Below the pieces are notes generated by a model. That model ran no database searches. It worked only from the letters and a program-made list of their open reading frames with translations, and was not told the origin of the DNA. Shown here one piece after another: positions 47,877 through 60,059 of a stretch of 64,000 nucleotides of DNA. The DNA is from Morchella semilibera (Eukaryota > Ascomycota > Pezizomycetes > Pezizales > Morchellaceae). The stretch's first letter is position 1. Each line of letters starts with the position of its first letter. Both the position numbers and the translations under genes were made by a program. Location: positions 930,001 through 994,000 of the forward strand of contig CM018604.1 in NCBI GenBank assembly GCA_009192285.1. The letters are read 5' to 3'.

Positions 47877-49347
47877 TTGACTCCCTCTCTCTCGGGACTT
47901 CACCCACAGCAACAAATCTCCTCTTTCCGGCAATTCCAAGTCCAATCTCCCCTCCCCTCCCCCTCCTCCCAGTCGCCGCTAATCATTACGATATCAATCC
48001 CAATCATCGAGCATGCTGCATCGATATTGTTGTTAATAACCCGGTAAACGTTGGTTCTACCCGCATATGTCGTTTTAGCGTGCTTTCAAAATTTGAGAAA
48101 TCATTACCACGCAGCACTAGCCAGCGATTTCGGTGACATTGTGCAGGCACAGCTAGCGTGCGGCTCAATCTATCCCGTCTGTCCCGCAGCAATGGTTATT
48201 TCTTTTCTGCGAGCGAAGGAACTTGTGATGATTCGAAGTGCTCCTATTGGGTGCCGGGACAATGCACTACAAAGCTTGTGCTAACACAAACCAGCAGCTC
48301 CCACGAATGGGGATCTCTCAGGCGCCCCATTTACCACCGCCATTATCATTTAAGTCCCTCTTGATTACTAGACACTTCTAGGCCTCCTGTTTTGTTCCAT
48401 TGTGTTGACCAAATTATGTAAAACCCGATAGGTACCATTTGTGCGATTTGCTTATACCACTTGGGTAACCCTGATGTAATCGATGCAATCGCGCCCCTGT
48501 TTAAATACTATTATTATATAATTATTCATCAGCGCTCCTTCGCTTCTTTGCCCATTCCCTGTGAGCGGAGGCTCCGGGTAGCGCGCAGCAAACCGCCTGC
48601 ATAAAAAAGTACCTGAGGAACTTTCCTACCGTCACATGAGGATCTGATATCTTAATTTTGCGGCGCAGATGATTGGACCGACCTTACTAGTACCAAATAG
48701 AATTTGAGTTTGACAGGCCAGGGAGGATTGATTATGTTGGGTTGACTAACCCTGGTCGGCCAGCAACGCAACCAGGTAGCGCTGCAGTACCTGAGGCAAA
48801 TGCCAAGAGGGGTGATTACTGAGCAAGCATAAGCGATCGATAATTTATTAGCAAGCCCGCGTTTTATTTAATTAAGGGACGATAATTTGTATTATGTGCA
48901 TTGCATAATCAGCCATACATACATTTATGTATAAAAATTTGCAATCTTGGCATATTCCAGTTGGTTGCGGTAATAAAATAAAATGGAGAGTCCCTTGTAC
49001 AGATATATGCAGGGCTCTGATTCGGCCAGGAAAGAGAGGATTATGGTAAAGGCTTAGTCTGGGGGTTCCCAAGATACGAAACTGCATATCCCGGGGAACA
49101 AGGCAAAGAAACACAATGTCTATTCTTCCTGGCCTCGTTCCGATTTGTTGGTGCTGGCCCAGAGAAGCTTGGCTCCCAAGATCTGAAAACTGTCCAGTCG
49201 TACGATTCAGAGGATTACAGGAAATGGTACGATACCTTGAGGTAGGTATGTATTTAGCAGTGGCCCTTCCTTCTTCTGCCTTGGTTGGAGGTTTGTATTT
49301 GAGAGATTTCTACCTACCAACAAAACCCGCGGAGTGAGCGCCGATAT

Positions 49348-49364
49348 CGAGTGATTCCTCATGA
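49348..49364 (-). promoter_or_regulatory. 17-bp motif copy 15 (exact, minus)
   Basis: The minus strand reads TCATGAGGAATCACTCG; mid-spacer, 1.2 kb upstream of the acyl-CoA dehydrogenase ATG. Confidence 0.6.
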
Positions 49365-49603
49365 TGCCCAGCTCGGTGAGTCTCTCTCCACCTGGGCCCA
49401 ATCTCCATCAACCACAGGTCACTTGGCAGGGGAGAGATGATGCTTAGCATCAATGCATGGTAGCAAACCAGGCAAAGGGTGGGCGAGCAGACACCGGGTG
49501 AATCTCTGCCAGCACTTGACACAGCACAGTCGGCAGCCGCCAGATCCGGCGATGGAACCCCTCCATGGGAAGGGTTTTCTTCTTGTGTTCAGTTGAGACG
49601 ATG

Positions 49604-49706
49604 GGTGATGGATGTATGGATTTATGGATATACGGATGTACGGATGTATGGGTGTATGGGTTATGGATATGGATGAGTGATGGATGGGTGGATGAGTGAT
49701 GGATGC
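49604..49706. repeat. Degenerate ATGGAT/GGATGA minisatellite
   Basis: Irregular tandem units of GGATG(T/A)ATGG type over about 100 bp, directly visible. Confidence 0.8.
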
Positions 49707-50335
49707 AGACGGGTGATAATTCATGTCGCCTGCCCGCTCGCTTGGACCAACTCCAATCGTCATGACGTCATCCAGGCAAAGTGCGGTTAGCCCCTCGGTC
49801 TACAAACTACGCGCTGTGTAGATTATTAGCAGACGTTATTATTGGGAGAGGAAAAGGAAACAGAGCAGAAACATCAATATCCAGGACGACCGATCGGGAT
49901 AAAGAGCTCGAATCTCTCTCTTCTCCCCCTCCCCCTCCTCCTCTTGCTCTACAACCAATACCTACTTATAATTAGTAAATACACACCTACGTTACCCTCT
50001 TGTTACTAAACCACAGTTTCCACAGGCCAAAGCTTGGTGAGGCTATCCCAGATATTTAATACTTTAGCAGCTTCAAGACAAAACAAGGCCTCTAATCTGT
50101 GTCATAGCTAGATCTCACCATGACTTTCTCTCCCTGTGGTTCCTGTCCCTCTTATTGCTTACTGGCCCACAAAGCCGAGTCCGGGCCGATATTCTGGGGG
50201 AACGGATCGGAGCTATCACATGCCTCGCTTTGAGCCGGCATTCGGCCTCAGCTTGTGGGGGAATTTGGTGTGGTGTTTTTTTCTTGGCGATGCAATGACA
50301 ACTTCCCCAGCTTTCGAACTCTCCACCACTCACAA

Positions 50336-50370
50336 CCTCCTCCTCCTCCTCCTCCTCCTCCTCCTCCTCA
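50336..50370. repeat. (CTC)n microsatellite, about 11 copies
   Basis: Uninterrupted CTC/TCC trinucleotides, about 200 bp upstream of the acyl-CoA dehydrogenase ATG. Confidence 0.95.
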
Positions 50371-50444
50371 TCCTACTCGCAAGTAACGACTCTTATCACG
50401 ATCACGTCCAGGGTAAAGGTCTAGATAGATAAATATTAGAGCTA

Positions 50445-50475
50445 CAGTATATATATTTATATATATACATATATA
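50445..50475 (+). promoter_or_regulatory. TATA-rich promoter region of the acyl-CoA dehydrogenase gene
   Basis: Alternating TATATATATTTATATATATACATATA ends about 90 bp upstream of the ATG, with no other TA-rich segment nearby. Confidence 0.35.
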
Positions 50476-50563
50476 CCCCTGTTTCCTCAGTACTACCAGG
50501 TAGTAATTATCTTTATTACTACTATTACTCGTCTCACGAAACAGCACTTATTAAGCTACCAAC

Positions 50564-51921
50564 ATGGCTGCCCTCCGCTCCTCTCTTCCCCGTATTCTCC
50601 GGAGACCAGCAGCAGCAGCGGCTCTCTCCCGCTCAGCAATGGTGGCCCCACTGGTCTCGCGGCGTCACTACTCAGAGATCAACCCTACGCCCATCTTCCA
50701 CCTCACCGAGACCGAAGAGATGCTCAGGGAGTCTGTCGCGCGCTTTTCCAAGGAGGTGATTCTGCCAAAGGTCAGGGATATGGACGAGGCCGAGATGATG
50801 GACCGGGGGATCGTTGAGCAGCTGTTCGAGCAGGGCGTCATGGGCATTGAGATTGAGGAGGAGTACGGCGGGTCCGGGATGGGTTTTGGGGCTGCGGTTG
50901 TGGCGATCGAAGAGCTTGCCCGAGTTGACCCTTCGGTAGGCTGCTCAATTTCTTTATGAAGAATCCGAAAATGTTAACAAACCCCTCTAATTAGGTCTCC
51001 GTCCTCGTCGACGTCCATAATACCCTCGTTAATACCGCCTTCCGCACCTACGGCTCCGCCGCCCTCAAGAAAAAGTATCTCCCGCGCCTCGCCACGGGCA
51101 CCGTCGGCTCCTTCTGTCTCTCCGAGCCCGCCTCCGGCAGCGACGCCTTCGCGCTGCAGACCAAAGCCGTCAAGTCCTCCAGCGGAGGCTCCTACAAGAT
51201 CACCGGACAAAAGATGTGGATCACGAACGCCGCCGAATCCGAGATCTTCATCGTCTTCGCCAACATCGCTCCCGAGCGGGGCTACAAAGGCATCACCGCC
51301 CTCATCGTCGAGAAGGGCATGGCCGGCTTCAACATCGCAAAGAAGGAGAAGAAGCTCGGCATCAAGGCGTCCAGCACGTGCGTGCTCACGTTCGACGACG
51401 TCGAAGTCCCCGCCGAGAACCTGCTCGGCAACGAGGGCGAGGGCTACAAATACGCAATCTCCCTGCTCAACGAGGGGCGCATCGGCATCGCTGCGCAGAT
51501 GACGGGCCTCGCCCTGGGCGCGTGGGAGAACGCCGTAAAGTACGTCTGGAACGACCGCAAGCAGTTTGGAAAGTTCATTGGCGAGTTCCAGGGGATGCAG
51601 TTCCAGATTGCGCAGGCGCGGACAGAGATCGAGGCTGCGAGGGCGCTGGTGTATAATGCGGTGCGGGTTAAGGAGGCGGGCGGCGTGCGCGCGGGAGAAG
51701 GGTTCGTGAGGGAGGCGGCGATGGCGAAGCTGTATGCGTCGCAGGTTGCGCAGAGGGTCTCTGGCAGCGCGGTAGAGTGGATGGGTGGCATGGGATTTGT
51801 CAGGGAGGGGCTGGCGGAGAAGTTCTGGAGGGATAGCAAGATTGGGGCAATCTATGAGGGGACTAGCAACATCCAGCTGCAGACGATCGCGAAGTTGCTG
51901 CAGAAGGAGTATAAGGTGTAG
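50564..51921 (+). CDS. Mitochondrial acyl-CoA dehydrogenase (short/branched-chain type)
   Basis: Two exons, 50564-50935 and 50995-51921, with a 59-nt intron (GTAGGC...TTAG), give 432 aa. The N-terminus is a mitochondrial presequence (Arg/Ala/Ser-rich, no acids, about 40 residues ending RRHYS). Family blocks follow: EEYGGSGMGFGAAVVAIEELARVDPSVSVLVDVHNTL, FCLSEPASGSDA (FAD-binding signature), KMWITNAAESE, DDVEVPAENLLG, LNEGRIGIAAQ, DRKQFGKFIGEFQGMQFQIA and KFWRDSKIGAIYEGTSNIQLQTIAK. The catalytic Glu is about 412 in YEGTSN, the position used by short-chain and 2-methyl-branched enzymes. It likely oxidises short or branched acyl-CoA in valine/isoleucine or fatty-acid breakdown, passing electrons to ETF. 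The GC-rich, codon-biased sequence suggests good expression. Confidence 0.94.
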
Positions 51922-53927
51922 AGCGTACCTGCCCCACTCTCGCTCATAGGGGAACCGTTTGGAAGTCGTGTTGTTTCCTGAATTGCCTGTATCATAACCG
52001 GATCACTGGGTTGGGTTAGAAGGGCGTAGATTAGTCAGGACTAAGCGTTGCATCTGTTTTTTTGTTATTGATTTTCTCTTTTTTAGTTCATTTTATGGCT
52101 TTTTTTTGTCTATCTGGCGGGTTGTAGTTCGCGGCGTTATAAATATCGTGTTTTGCGTGAAGGCTGAATTGATAGGAGTGCTGTTGTAGCCTCATTCACG
52201 ACTAGCTACACAATACCCTGTAAACTGATATATAGATAATCTGCAGAGATCTTTCTGGTCACCAGTAACTCTAAAGTTTATCCACCTGCCCTCTTGGCTC
52301 CTCCAGACGCGGAGAGATAGGTGTGTACTTTACAGCCGCCCCATAGGCCAAACAACCGTCAACAGTGCAAGTACTTGTAGCAGAGAACCGAGTCCGGTGC
52401 TCCATACAGTACCTGCCAGAGCCACAATGAATTCTCGGGCGAAGGGAAGGGGTTTCCCACCGACGTGAGCTCCAACGTTAACCTTCTGACCACGAGGGGA
52501 GAGGGAGTGACACTCTTCACAGGTCGGTCTACATATCGGGCACTCACTCCCAGACATCGCCAACTTATGTAGTTGATTGGGGACAGCGTTCAATTTACCT
52601 GCCCCCCGTCGTCCCCCTCCTACTTTGCTATCCCCCCCACCAAAGAAAGGGCCCTCGGTGGGAGTGAGACAGCGGCTTTTCCGCCTATGTTACCCCGGTC
52701 CTTTCCTCAGCCCATGGACACTGCCCTACAGCCGTCTTGCACACCTACCTGGTGCCCCACGAGCCTGGAGGGTCGAGGTGCAGCGCATGTCTCATTAGTT
52801 CCCCTCAGCCCTTCTACTCTGCCAGCTAATGGGCCTCTAGCAGCTACATACCGCCCCACCCGCTCCCTTCCCTCTACCCTACCAATACACCCTCCACACC
52901 CCCACCCCCGGGGCTAACCGACCCAGGGCTTTTTGGCAAACCACCGCATCACAACTAATCACTCGGCCAGCACACGCTAACCCAATACGGCTAGAACATC
53001 ACTGCCAGAAAACATGTGAAGGGTTCAAAAACCACCACCCCGCCCCGCCCCGCCCCCGCGTGAGACGCAGGGATTGGATTGTAGGAGGGGGAGGGGGGAT
53101 GTATGTACATATAGTTGTGTGTGCTGTCCTTCATCGCGGGGCGGGTAAAACACTTCCTCTGGTCAGCTACATGTAGTAAGTACATGTATGTATGTACTGT
53201 ACTTGACTGACTATATCACATAGCTATATATACATGTATGTAGAGTACCTACGGGTGGGGGAGCTCCCGCAAGAAGCTACATGTATGTATGTAGCATGTG
53301 AAATCAACTTCCCCAGAGCAGAGCAGATCGATCGCTTTCCGGTGCGGCGGACTTCAGGGGACTCTACAGCCAACCAGCCCACGGAATGTTGATGCAGTCT
53401 CCATCCATTCACATGCCCCGGGTATCATATTCCCCCCCGCATATATGCCCCCCACTATAGTAAGATATAGCATTTGGATATATAACCCATTTTTTTTCCT
53501 TTCCCGCACGTGTCTGCTAGTGTATTGGACTATTGAAGGAAAATACCTTGTACTTGGTCCGCCTCTGGGACAAAATATGGGTTGCCGGTCAGACGGCCAA
53601 AGTGAACCAAGTTTTCATAAGAGTCATCAATAGGGTAGAGTAGTACATAGCGATTAGGTGGTTAAAGATACAAGTTCAAAGAAAAAACACATGAAAAAGG
53701 AGACGCAGTCATGTATATGGTAAAAGAAATGCTATTCGTAAGATTTGTGTGTGCTACTTTATACATCTTCTCCCGTCCAATTTAACAAGAGATAAACAAA
53801 ATAAAACAAAGTAAATAAACAGACCAGTAACGCCTTTACCTCGCTATCCTAGAAATATGGTGTATCCTATTCTACATGTCTAGGACATCTCTTTATGCTA
53901 TGCTACTCGAAAAATTAAAACCAGAAA
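51922..53927. other. 2-kb convergent spacer
   Basis: Between two gene 3' ends. It is C-rich around 52600-52920 (long frames there are compositional), has one motif copy, and four TACATGTA copies at 53168-53285. Confidence 0.55.
52949..52965 (+). promoter_or_regulatory. 17-bp motif copy 16 (exact)
   Basis: TCACAACTAATCACTCG, preceded by CCGCA much as copy 7 is preceded by TCGCA on its own strand. Confidence 0.6.
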
Positions 53928-56510
53928 TTACACCAGCAATCCTCTCAGCTCTTCCGCGCTCTTTGCTCTTCCTAGGCCTACTTTGATAACCTTAACGCTA
54001 TCATCTCCAGTTGCCGGTGTCATCCGGCCAAATAATCTCTCCCAACGGCGGAGTGCGGCCGACGGGAGAGTCCCAGTAGGTGTCGAGGGCGTAGATGCGA
54101 GGGTCGTAGGCTTGGGTAAAGGAATCGCGGGTGGCGCAGACGGACGGCAGAGATGCCTTCTTCTCCGGGAAGTGTTTGCCATGTGTATGTGCTGTAGTCC
54201 ATCCTCATCATCGGTACCCTCGCCTTCCGAATCTGCGTCAACAAGACTCCATTCATATGTCCCATCTGCAGATAAAATTGAGCTAGTCTTTACTACTTCT
54301 GCCTCCGGTTCTGAATCGCTCGCCGGGCATTCCGAGGTCGTGATTGTCGGAACATTAACCTCGTCCTTGTCATCCTTGCTGACGCTCTCTAGATCTTCAG
54401 GATCAAGCTCCTTGGACGGAATATTACTAGTGAAAAGGATACTATTTTCGCCTGTCGTGCATACTGGGGATGTTATCCCACTCCCCCACCTCCTTAACAT
54501 GCTCCGGTCTCGGAGTGGATGCGAACTCGGATCATAGCTACGCATTCGTCTCCTCGCGCCACGCTTCCTGCCGCGTCCACCAGCAACAATGTAAGGTGTT
54601 AGAGCACCATCTGTTGTGGCCGTAGATGTTCCTGTTACTCCAAATACTCTGTTGTCACCACTACCAGTCGCCCAAAGGTTCCCCATTCGTAAATCTACTT
54701 GGCTGGGCGAGAATACAACCCGCGTTCGAATTTTATGAATCGCTGCGTCCAATGCCAACTCAATAGCACAATGATTCCGTATTCTACTGAGTTTCGGCCA
54801 GGTTGCGCGCTCTCCACGTAGGGTTGCTTGAAACATAAATTCCGTTGTCGGGTTCTTGAGTATCTTTGGAAAATCCGCGTAAGAAACCTCTGGGAGAATC
54901 GTGATGTCGCCTGAATACTTTTGGGATAAGACTGAGCGGGCCTTCGTTAGGCTTGTCCTGAAAATGCCAATCTCCGCAAACATGTTCATCCTATGAAGCA
55001 CCTCTCCTACAGCTAACTTTACCACAGTTTCACCCCATCCCATAGTAGAGCTTTCGGGTGATGCGGGGGCCTGATCCGGTGAGATAACAAATTCCTTTGA
55101 TAGGAACGGGACAACGTGGGGGTTTACTTGACTGACGATGAAGTGGTTCACGTTGAACATCTCCGCGAGTCTTGCCATCGGAAGATCATTTTCGACGGAA
55201 CCATCAATCCATCGCTGTGGTGCTGGGCTCCAAGGGACTGGAAGGCCTGTCTTGGGGTCCTTAGAGAGCAGGGACATGGCGGAGAACAGGAACGGGACAG
55301 AACAAGATGCAGCAACAGCGGACCAGATCAAAACGTTAGGGGCGGACACATAGTTCAGCAGACGTGGGAGCTCGTAGACACTGGCGCTAGTGACACATAT
55401 GTTCAATATTCTCCTGGTGCGGTTGTAGGCTTCTTGGAACGTTATGTCCCCTATCAACTCTCGCATAACTCCCGTCAAGTGCGAACTATCAATCCAAGCA
55501 CCGATTTTTAAAAACCTTGCAAGTCGGCTGAGAACTGACTCGGGGTTCTTTCCGTCTTCAAATACATCTAGGTTCCCAAATGGGAACTCTTCCAAAATAT
55601 TTGGAATCTCATCATCCGTCCTGGTGCACAGCACAGCTGCGACAATAGAGCCAGCTGAAGCCCCTGAAATAATTCGCGGAAGCAAGTTTGTCTCCCATAG
55701 CGCTTTCATGACTCCAATGTGATTCATTCCGAATGTAGCACCTCCAGACAACAAGAGTGCTGTACGACCAAACGCTTGGCGGGTATTGATGAGGGATTCG
55801 AGGATTTCAGAGCTTGAAGGAGTATCAGCAGTTACTGGAAGAGAAATGAGCGTGTCGAGTATTGCCAGGCACGAGTCAATGTATTCTTCTATGAGTCGCT
55901 TCGTGCCTGTATGCGAATAATTGTAGAGCTACACACAGTCTTATTAGCTAGGAACCCCTGGCTTATTTGCCTGTCACACATACCCGAATGTTTCCCATTT
56001 CGCCAAGATTTCGTGATAATGTGGTTCTTATAAGAAATAACACCCGGCTTATATCACAGGAGAGCCGTGCCTGGTCAAGCTGTTTTAAACGCGCCGATAT
56101 CAAATCGTAATTGTAGTCTGGCGAACAAGGGTCCGACTTCCATTTTTCATTTCCTTCTAGGTGATCCAACTCCTTTGCAGCCTTTTCCCAATCCGAAAGC
56201 TTTGTTGCCTAGTACAGATAGTACTTTGTCAGTAGAGTAACAACTCCAATAAGCTTCCCTCTATGGAGAAACAAACATTCTTCAAACGCGCACTAGCAAG
56301 CTGGTGACGTCTAGTAGCCTCATCTGAAGCAAATACCGACGTAAGAGTAGATGTAGGATCTTTGATGAAGCGGAATAGTGGTGCAAGTGTACTTTCCGAC
56401 CTGTTACTTGCAGAGACAAGGCCTTGTGTGGTGGTGGTAGTTGTTGTGGCGGTGTCTAACGAACGTCGATGATTATAAGGCGTAGCAGAAGAAACAGGGA
56501 AATACGACAT
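53928..56510 (-). CDS. Patatin-domain triacylglycerol lipase (Tgl3/4/5-like)
   Basis: Three exons on the minus strand, 56510-56277, 56208-55984 and 55928-53928, with introns of 68 and 55 nt, give 819 aa. The region before the patatin domain (ATKLSDWEKAAKELDHLEGNEKWK ... LISARLKQLDQARL) is the DUF3336 domain of fungal lipid-droplet lipases. The patatin domain begins ALLLSGGATFGMNHIGVMKAL (oxyanion loop), with nucleophile Ser244 in GASAGS and Asp395 in WIDGSVENDLP. The tail (from about 550) is disordered and acidic, with a basic patch (GRGRKRGARRR). Yeast homologues hydrolyse triacylglycerol on lipid droplets and also show acyltransferase activity. I chose the GTTTGT donor at 56276, because it is the only join that keeps exon 1 and exon 2 in one frame; a nearer GTTGTT site does not. 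Confidence 0.92.
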
Positions 56511-58156
56511 TCTGTATGAGTGATAGTGATGTTAATATAATTTTAAAATTTCGTTTCCATCACAACACGCATAGGCAGCAAAACCGTCTAGAACAGAAAG
56601 TGAGGCTTCAGACAGTATTTGTAGAATGCTCGGTTGTGGGGGGGGGGGGAATCCTACCGAAGGTGGTTGGTGAATCCTAAGCTTACCAAGTTCACAATTC
56701 CTAACTAACTACATGTAACTACATACATGTAACCGGGGGCCCCACGTACCCCGCAAAAGGCCAGTTTAATACTGATTTAAATGGCACGAGGACACGGTTC
56801 TGAATCGATAGCGAGGGGGTGATCTCAGGGAAACCTCTCAGCTTTGATGGGGGACGGAGAATGTGACTATTGAGGGTTAGGTAAAACAGAAACACAGATC
56901 TCTTGTCCTCCGAGTCCCGAAGCTCTGGAAGTGTCTTGCCGCTAATACATACTACATACATGTACATGTAATCTTGTGTGGGGCTCTCTTTCTGAGTTCC
57001 TGTGTCCCCAACCTCCTCCCTCCTCCCTCCTCCCCCCCCCTCCCCCCCAGTAAGTTCTACTCCCTTTCTTCCAGAGTTTACAACTTTACATACATGTAGG
57101 TAGACTCACCTCCTCCTCATATTCCTGTTGTTCGTCGATATGCTGAAATGTTTCACGTCTGACCTTTCACATGCAAGTCGCCTTCAGCGCTCAATTTTTT
57201 TATTTGACCCTTTATTTACTCGAGGTATGATGCTATGTCGCCGACGTCAGGCGACTATGTTTAGTTGAACCTTGCAGCTGCAGTAATTATGGTTGGGTTG
57301 ACCAGTCGCATTCCCCTACCTGGATCTGATCTGTATGTACCTGGATCGCGGGGTTGAAGCCTGCCCTGCCGAAAAGCCCCATGCGTCACTATGAAGCTAC
57401 GTAAATTCATATACAAACACCTTTTCGACACGCTGGCGGATGCCTCCCTGTAAAAGGGCTCTATTCTAAAGAGCACGCGTGTATAGTCCCAGTATGGATG
57501 GGAGGAAAACTGAATCTACAGGTGCATGAAGAAAGAACATGTCGGTACTTGAGTACTTTACATAATTCTCCCTTGAGTCTTGACAGCGGGTATCAAGATC
57601 TGCATGTGAAAAAAATTGATGGCTTCCCTTGTTACAAGCACACACACCCCCACACACAGAAATCTAGCGATGCGGATATGACCAGTACCAAATATATACA
57701 CTTTTTAGTTCAGTAGAGTACATGTACCTATAGTGCCAAAAAGAGGGGTGGGATCACCAAGAATATAGTATTGGTACAGTACATAGTACATGTACTTTTC
57801 CTCCAATGCCTAAATTCCGTAGTGATTTCACACTGTATTTGTACTACTAAAACTGGTATTTGATGGATGCCAAGAATGTTCTAGTAACACCTAGCGTTGT
57901 ACGGAAGGGATTCCGAGCAATTAATCTCTCGGTCCAAGGCCCCAAGGTCCGGAATTTGATCGCTAATGGTAGATATCGATAATTACTTAAATAGGATTTC
58001 CTTCATATAATATTACTATTATACATAAATAACATTCACCATGACTACATATGTAGAATCTTCAAACTATCTAAAGCGCAAGAGTAAAGGAGACATGAAA
58101 GGTTGCTCCAAAACCGCCCCCAGCACCAAGAAGAGAAAGAAGGGGGCTCCTTCACA
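56511..58156. other. 1.6-kb spacer
   Basis: G run (56639-56650), CTCC repeats (57010-57030), and seven TACATGTA copies between 56709 and 57790. A degenerate half of the 17-bp motif lies about 10 bp upstream of the lipase ATG but is out of register. The segment 57805-57840 resembles 13543-13578. Confidence 0.5.
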
Positions 58157-59300
58157 TTACCTAGCCCAACCAATAATCGCATCTTCTAGCTCCTCAATGA
58201 CCCCGTTCTCGTGCCAAAAATGCCCCGCACCTTCAATTTCTACACCCTTCCACACTTTACTAACACTTCTCATCTTTTCTTTCCATTTGCGATACTTCTT
58301 TACACTTGTGAACGTATCTCCATCCCCATAAACTGCAAGTACCTTAGTCCCTGGCTCATCAATTCCCTTGACCCCTTCCTCTACCACACCATCCAAACCC
58401 TGACCCCCCATTCCCACCAATCCCTTAGTCCACCCGGTCAACGAGTTTTTCCCCCCTTGCCCAAACCCCATTAAGAAGCTACTAACTGGTGGCAGCAACG
58501 GTGAGATCAAAAGGTATTTGGAAATGACCTTCCACTTAATCTGTCTGTCTTCCCAATGTTCCTTAACCGGCGAAGAGACTTTATCCTGCACAGCCTTTAG
58601 TGCATCAGCTCTGTTTACCGATGACCCTGAGTAGGAAGTTCGGGTGCTAGAGTGGCTATCCCTCCACCGCCGCGCTGAGCAGCGGGCTGCGTCTATGGCC
58701 TTTGCAAACACAGGTTGGTCACTAGGAGGATTATTTATAAGTGGTAGTATATGCTTGTTTGTGGACGGGAGACGTGATGCTATTAACGAGCCGTATGAGT
58801 ACCCGGCGATTAGTAGCGATATAACCTCCTCCTCCTGGGGTACTTCTGACCCATCCTGCTTCTCGCTAGGTGAGGAAACTGGTGTTTCTGGCGGCGGAAG
58901 TGATTGAACGTATGTAAGAACCCATGCGACAACAGATATATAGTCCGCTATCTCTGCATTCCCAGTCCAAGTGGTTCTTCCCTTTGATCCGCATGCTCCT
59001 CTATCCATGCTTTCATTAGCCCAGCATAACCTCCAGCCCTCTACGCCTGCCATCTTACCGAAAGTTGAAGCTTGCAACAACCCAGCCCATCTTCAATAAT
59101 ACGCTCACAACATGTAACACAACACGGTCGTCATAGCTCCCTCCAAGTGGTGCGTATGGATGCGCGATCACCGCAACCTTCCGTCTCCATTGCACTCCTT
59201 TTGTAGGACACGTATATACTGCGGGGAGGTAGATCCGGGCGTCAAGTAGGAGTGAGTCGTGAAGTGAGGGGATCTGGAGGTTGAGGGTCGCTGGAGGCAT
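58157..59300 (-). CDS. Alpha/beta hydrolase-fold protein
   Basis: Two exons on the minus strand, 59300-59059 and 59000-58157, with a 58-nt intron (GTAAGA...GATAG), give 361 aa. The join creates VVASFNFRGACGSKGRTTWTG, the strand-loop element preceding the nucleophile in this family. KVAVIAHPYAPLGGSYDD carries the HG-like oxyanion region. The nucleophile is Ser149 in GYSYGS. The acid is in AVYGDGDTFTS and the His in EGAGHFWHENG near the C-terminus. An insertion of about 100 residues (Ser/Arg-rich, then FLMGFGQGGKNSL) sits between the nucleophile and the Asp. It resembles fungal and bacterial hydrolases of unknown substrate (YcjY/Fap-like 'alpha/beta superfamily hydrolase'). No signal peptide, so probably cytosolic. 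Confidence 0.88.
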
Positions 59301-60059
59301 AGTGTTACTGTTACGGGTATATAGTGGTGTAGATAGGTAGTCCTGTCAGATGTTTGGAATGTTAGACTGGGTCTGTTATGTTGGCTGTGAGACTGGACTG
59401 GGCTTGGCTGCGTCATGGTGGTTCGGGCCGAGGCACCCCTGCTAGTCTTGAGGTGATAATACGCGGATATAGATACCAAATACCAATACCAAGTAGATAA
59501 TCCCATCAGCACTATTAAATCGACTATAAGATCCAAATCTAACCCTTAGGGAGGTACTTGAACTGATATTCCAAAGCCCAACCTAGAACGCACCCCTTTT
59601 TATCTGGTCTAGAAGTTTATATGATATCACGAGTGATAACTGATGATTACAAAACATAAAAGCTTGGTAACAAGTTTACTTAGATACCTCGCAAGGCCTA
59701 TATGCACTTGGATAGTTTTCTATATGAATAAATTTGAGTATAATATCACTAAGACACCAAAAATTATTTATGATCATAGCGATATAGACATACAAGTGCC
59801 ACCACACTCTAAGGTAATCTTATTGAGCATTTTAGCTCTCCTGAACCTATTAGATTTTGTCAAATTAATAATCGTAAATGATAACATCTTTCATCCGCGC
59901 CCGGTTAGATATAGTTGATAATTTTAAGGATGGCGAAAGTTGAAAGTCGTGCCCTCCCTTAAATACAAAGCGCTTTCCCTAACATCTCTCCAGTCATCCA
60001 AAGCCTCTCACGTGCCAAACATTTAACAAAAAACCAAACATACGCACTTCGATAAAAAC
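59301..60059. other. Divergent spacer
   Basis: About 760 bp between the hydrolase (-) and the small Cys-rich gene (+). AT-rich at 59640-59920, with one motif copy. Confidence 0.55.
59630..59646 (-). promoter_or_regulatory. 17-bp motif copy 17 (exact, minus)
   Basis: The minus strand reads TCATCAGTTATCACTCG. It is the only copy whose right half extends into a palindrome (ATCACTCGTGAT), 330 bp upstream of the hydrolase ATG. Confidence 0.6.

Larger units (their letters stand above)
47724..50563. other. 2.8-kb divergent spacer
   Basis: Between the isochorismatase-like gene (-) and the acyl-CoA dehydrogenase gene (+). It holds one motif copy, a GGATG-type minisatellite and a TCC array. No gene recognised. 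Confidence 0.55.

Noticed and set aside
53983-54537. 184-codon frame (+) opposite the lipase
   Set aside because: Antisense shadow of the lipase C-terminal exon.
56209-56244. 36-nt intron in the lipase gene (donor GTTGTT)
   Set aside because: It does not keep exon 1 and exon 2 in the same frame; the GTTTGT donor at 56276 does and restores family sequence.
56508-56530. Possible 19th motif copy upstream of the lipase ATG
   Set aside because: It reads ATCACTCA with TCAC in the wrong register, so the fixed spacing is not met.
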